DNA of 6,160 nt. Source: Pseudomonadota bacterium. Lineage in GTDB: Bacteria > Desulfobacterota > Desulfobaccia > Desulfobaccales > 0-14-0-80-60-11. Position numbers and translations under genes: made by a program. The stretch covers positions 1 to 6,160 of the forward strand of contig JAHIKF010000018.1 of assembly GCA_018897875.1 (NCBI GenBank), given 5' to 3'. This document shows positions 4,448 through 6,160 of the stretch, in pieces. The notes beneath the pieces were generated by a model. It searched no databases. It saw nothing but the letters and a program-made list of their open reading frames with translations, and was not told where the DNA came from. Position 1 is the stretch's first letter; each line of letters starts with the position of its first letter.

Positions 4448-6144
4448 ACGACCTCACACCTTCCGAGAAAAGCCTGCTGGACATGGTTAATGATCCAGGG
4501 TTGAAGTTAAACCTCCAAAATATCCGCGAGGCGGCACAAGGGATTTGGCCCCCTGATGTAAGGATTATTAAGGACTACACCGATCACGGGTTCCCGCACA
4601 GTCAGAGACTGGTGGAAAATGTGGAAAAAATACTCCGGCCAGATATTGACGTCTCTCTTTCAAAGGAAGAAATTTACCTGCTCCTGGCTGGCATCTACCT
4701 GCACGATATCGGTATGCAGTGCGATGTGGTTAAGCATCCAAAAATCAAAGCAAAAGCTGAAGAGTTGGGGGCGCAATTCGACATTGACTTCACCACCACC
4801 GGATCCAACAACTACAGCTTAGATGAGCAAAAGGCCCTGCGGCAAAACCACCACTTCCTCAGCGCCGCCTGGATTTCCATTGCCCATGACACCGGCGCCA
4901 CTGACCTGGGGGCAGCCGCCCAAAAAATCCCCTCTTATCTGGTAGAAGATTTGGAGGACGTTTGCCGGTTTCACTCCAAATTGGATATCAATCAATGCCC
5001 TTTAAAGTTGAAAGCAAGCCCCTCCGGTAGAAAACGACTGGTGGCCGCCCTCTTACGCCTCGCCGATGAACTGGACATTGGCAAAAAGCGGGTGGATTTC
5101 GCGGTGCTAAAAAATTTTGCCCTATCTCCGGAGAACGCCGTGTTCTGGTGGCTGCATGAACTCACCCATGTGGATATATTTGCCAGTATCGTTACCTTAA
5201 CCATTTTTCTGCACCCGGATGACGCAGGTGATTTTACGAGATTGATCGAAACAGAGGTTATCAGAAAATTTATAGAGAAAAACCAACCTCTTATAGATAT
5301 ATTAATGGGATATCAAAATAACATTGTTATCTCAGCATCATCAAAAGTCGTAGCAGATTCGCACACCCTTACTTTGCCCGCTGACATAAAAGAAGAGTTA
5401 CAACGGATTGCCGCTCCCTCAGGACCTTCTCCCGTAATGGCGCCGGTTGCCCCTCCAAGTCCCATTGCGCCAACGTCTGCACTCCAAAAGTTCAAGACCC
5501 TGGACCTGGAGCTGGCAAACACCCGCCGGCATCCCAACCGGAAGGATTTTGAGCAGGGGCGATACTACCAAAACCAGGACCTGCACCGGGACGTGCGGGG
5601 ATATCTCCAAGATACCCGACGATGTCTGATCCTGGGACCCCCGGGCAGCGGCAAGACCGCTCTGGCCCGGGGGGTGGGGTTCGCCTTGAGCCAAAAGGCC
5701 CTTCCCTGGCAGGTTTATTACCTCTCCGCCAACTGGAAAAGCTCTGCGGCAGAATGGTTGGCCGACCTGGCCCGGGGCGACCATGATGGCGCGCTGTTCA
5801 TCCTGGACAATTGCCACCAGGCCATAGAGGCGGTAAACCAACTGCTGGAAAACTGGTCTCTGATCAGGGAGGCTCGCCTGTTGTTGATCTCCCGGGATAT
5901 CAATCCCGACCTGGCCGGACCCACCGAGGATAATTACCTGGCGGCCCTGGCGGCGGAAACCGTTCCGGTGAAGGTGGATCAGAACACCATCAGCCAGGTA
6001 ATCCAGGCCCTCCAGACCCACTGGCAGGACAAGGGCAAAGACCTTGGCGACCTGGAGGCAATTTCCCAAAAATGCCAGGGAGACCTTCACCTGCTTAATT
6101 TCTATACGCTTATTGCCATTGCTCCGAAAATAAGCTATAATTAA
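4444..6144 (+). CDS. HD-CE-type phosphohydrolase fused to a P-loop NTPase
   Basis: This 566-residue cytoplasmic protein has two parts. Residues about 25-300 form an HD-fold phosphohydrolase: DYTDHGFPHS (44-53), the HD pair in YLHDIGMQ (His87, Asp88), HH (136-137), His177 in CRFHSK and Asp208 in RLADELDIG, the expected metal ligands. A Pro/Ala-rich linker (about 324-345) leads to a P-loop NTPase with Walker A GPPGSGKT (398-405), Walker B LFILDN (Asp455) and a LLLISRD sensor-like strand (479-485), resembling AAA+/STAND NTPases. HD-CE plus NTPase fusions are known from predicted NTP-regulated biological-conflict proteins; the HD part probably hydrolyses a nucleotide or phosphoester under NTPase control, which is inference. 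The ATG at 4444 has only a weak AGGG 13 bases upstream and overlaps the transposase remnant's stop. After GDLHLLNFY the sequence turns AT-rich and ends, so the C-terminus may be truncated. Confidence 0.88.
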   Translation: MNDLTPSEKSLLDMVNDPGLKLNLQNIREAAQGIWPPDVRIIKDYTDHGFPHSQRLVENVEKILRPDIDVSLSKEEIYLLLAGIYLHDIGMQCDVVKHPKIKAKAEELGAQFDIDFTTTGSNNYSLDEQKALRQNHHFLSAAWISIAHDTGATDLGAAAQKIPSYLVEDLEDVCRFHSKLDINQCPLKLKASPSGRKRLVAALLRLADELDIGKKRVDFAVLKNFALSPENAVFWWLHELTHVDIFASIVTLTIFLHPDDAGDFTRLIETEVIRKFIEKNQPLIDILMGYQNNIVISASSKVVADSHTLTLPADIKEELQRIAAPSGPSPVMAPVAPPSPIAPTSALQKFKTLDLELANTRRHPNRKDFEQGRYYQNQDLHRDVRGYLQDTRRCLILGPPGSGKTALARGVGFALSQKALPWQVYYLSANWKSSAAEWLADLARGDHDGALFILDNCHQAIEAVNQLLENWSLIREARLLLISRDINPDLAGPTEDNYLAALAAETVPVKVDQNTISQVIQALQTHWQDKGKDLGDLEAISQKCQGDLHLLNFYTLIAIAPKISYN

Positions 6145-6159
6145 CTAAATTAATTAGCT
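6133..6159. repeat. AT-rich inverted repeat over the HD-NTPase stop codon
   Basis: AGCT-at-AATTAA (6133-6144) faces TTAATTAGCT (6150-6159) across a 5-base loop, 10 pairs with a 2-base bulge. The stop codon TAA (6142-6144) lies in the left arm. The base composition differs sharply from the preceding gene. It may be a weak terminator, or the edge of an inserted element continuing past the window. Confidence 0.6.
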
Positions 6160-6160
6160 A

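Noticed and set aside
5419..6090. Minus-strand 223-codon frame opposite the HD-NTPase
   Set aside because: The plus strand carries all catalytic motifs; the antisense frame is a composition effect.

Overview
The window looks like a bacterial chromosome segment of moderate to high GC. The style of the proteins (a receiver domain with an SSGYSDDPVMA-type motif, a Sel1 lipoprotein, an HD-plus-NTPase protein, worn transposase remnants, many small orphan genes) suggests a deltaproteobacterium (Desulfobacterota). That assignment is an inference from protein flavour, because there is no rRNA or marker gene here.

Layout. (1) Bases 1-236 are the end of a two-component receiver domain, probably the tail of a hybrid histidine kinase. 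The residue at the usual phospho-acceptor Asp position reads His. (2) Bases 237-1313 hold no secure gene. There is a strong nested palindrome (390-450), a C-rich tract that reads as a Gly-rich frame on the minus strand (449-997), and the first copy of a dispersed element (about 976-1112). (3) A minus-strand Sel1-repeat lipoprotein gene occupies 1314-1850. (4) A minus-strand gene for a 71-residue two-helix membrane protein (2051-2266) and a plus-strand gene for a secreted protein built of six 18-residue repeats (2587-2970) diverge from a 320-bp gap. (5) Bases 2971-4160 again lack a secure gene but carry a second Gly-rich minus-strand frame (3068-3445) directly after the second copy of the dispersed element (3404-3556), with short tandem repeats and hairpins. 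(6) A decayed DDE transposase 3' end (about 4163-4447) runs into the start of a 566-codon gene (4444-6144). That gene encodes an HD-CE-type metal phosphohydrolase fused to a P-loop NTPase, an architecture known from predicted biological-conflict proteins. Its 3' end turns abruptly AT-rich and finishes in an inverted repeat.

How it fits together. Three well-supported genes make envelope or secreted proteins: the Sel1 lipoprotein, the small membrane protein and the 18-residue-repeat protein. They may be loosely related, but no shared operon is shown. The HD-NTPase is separate and lies beside transposase debris, consistent with an accessory, defence-type locus. The observations most worth checking are the conserved 18-residue repeat protein, the two-copy element with its short conserved reading frame, the D-to-H receiver, and the HD-NTPase squeezed between a transposase scar and an AT-rich junction.
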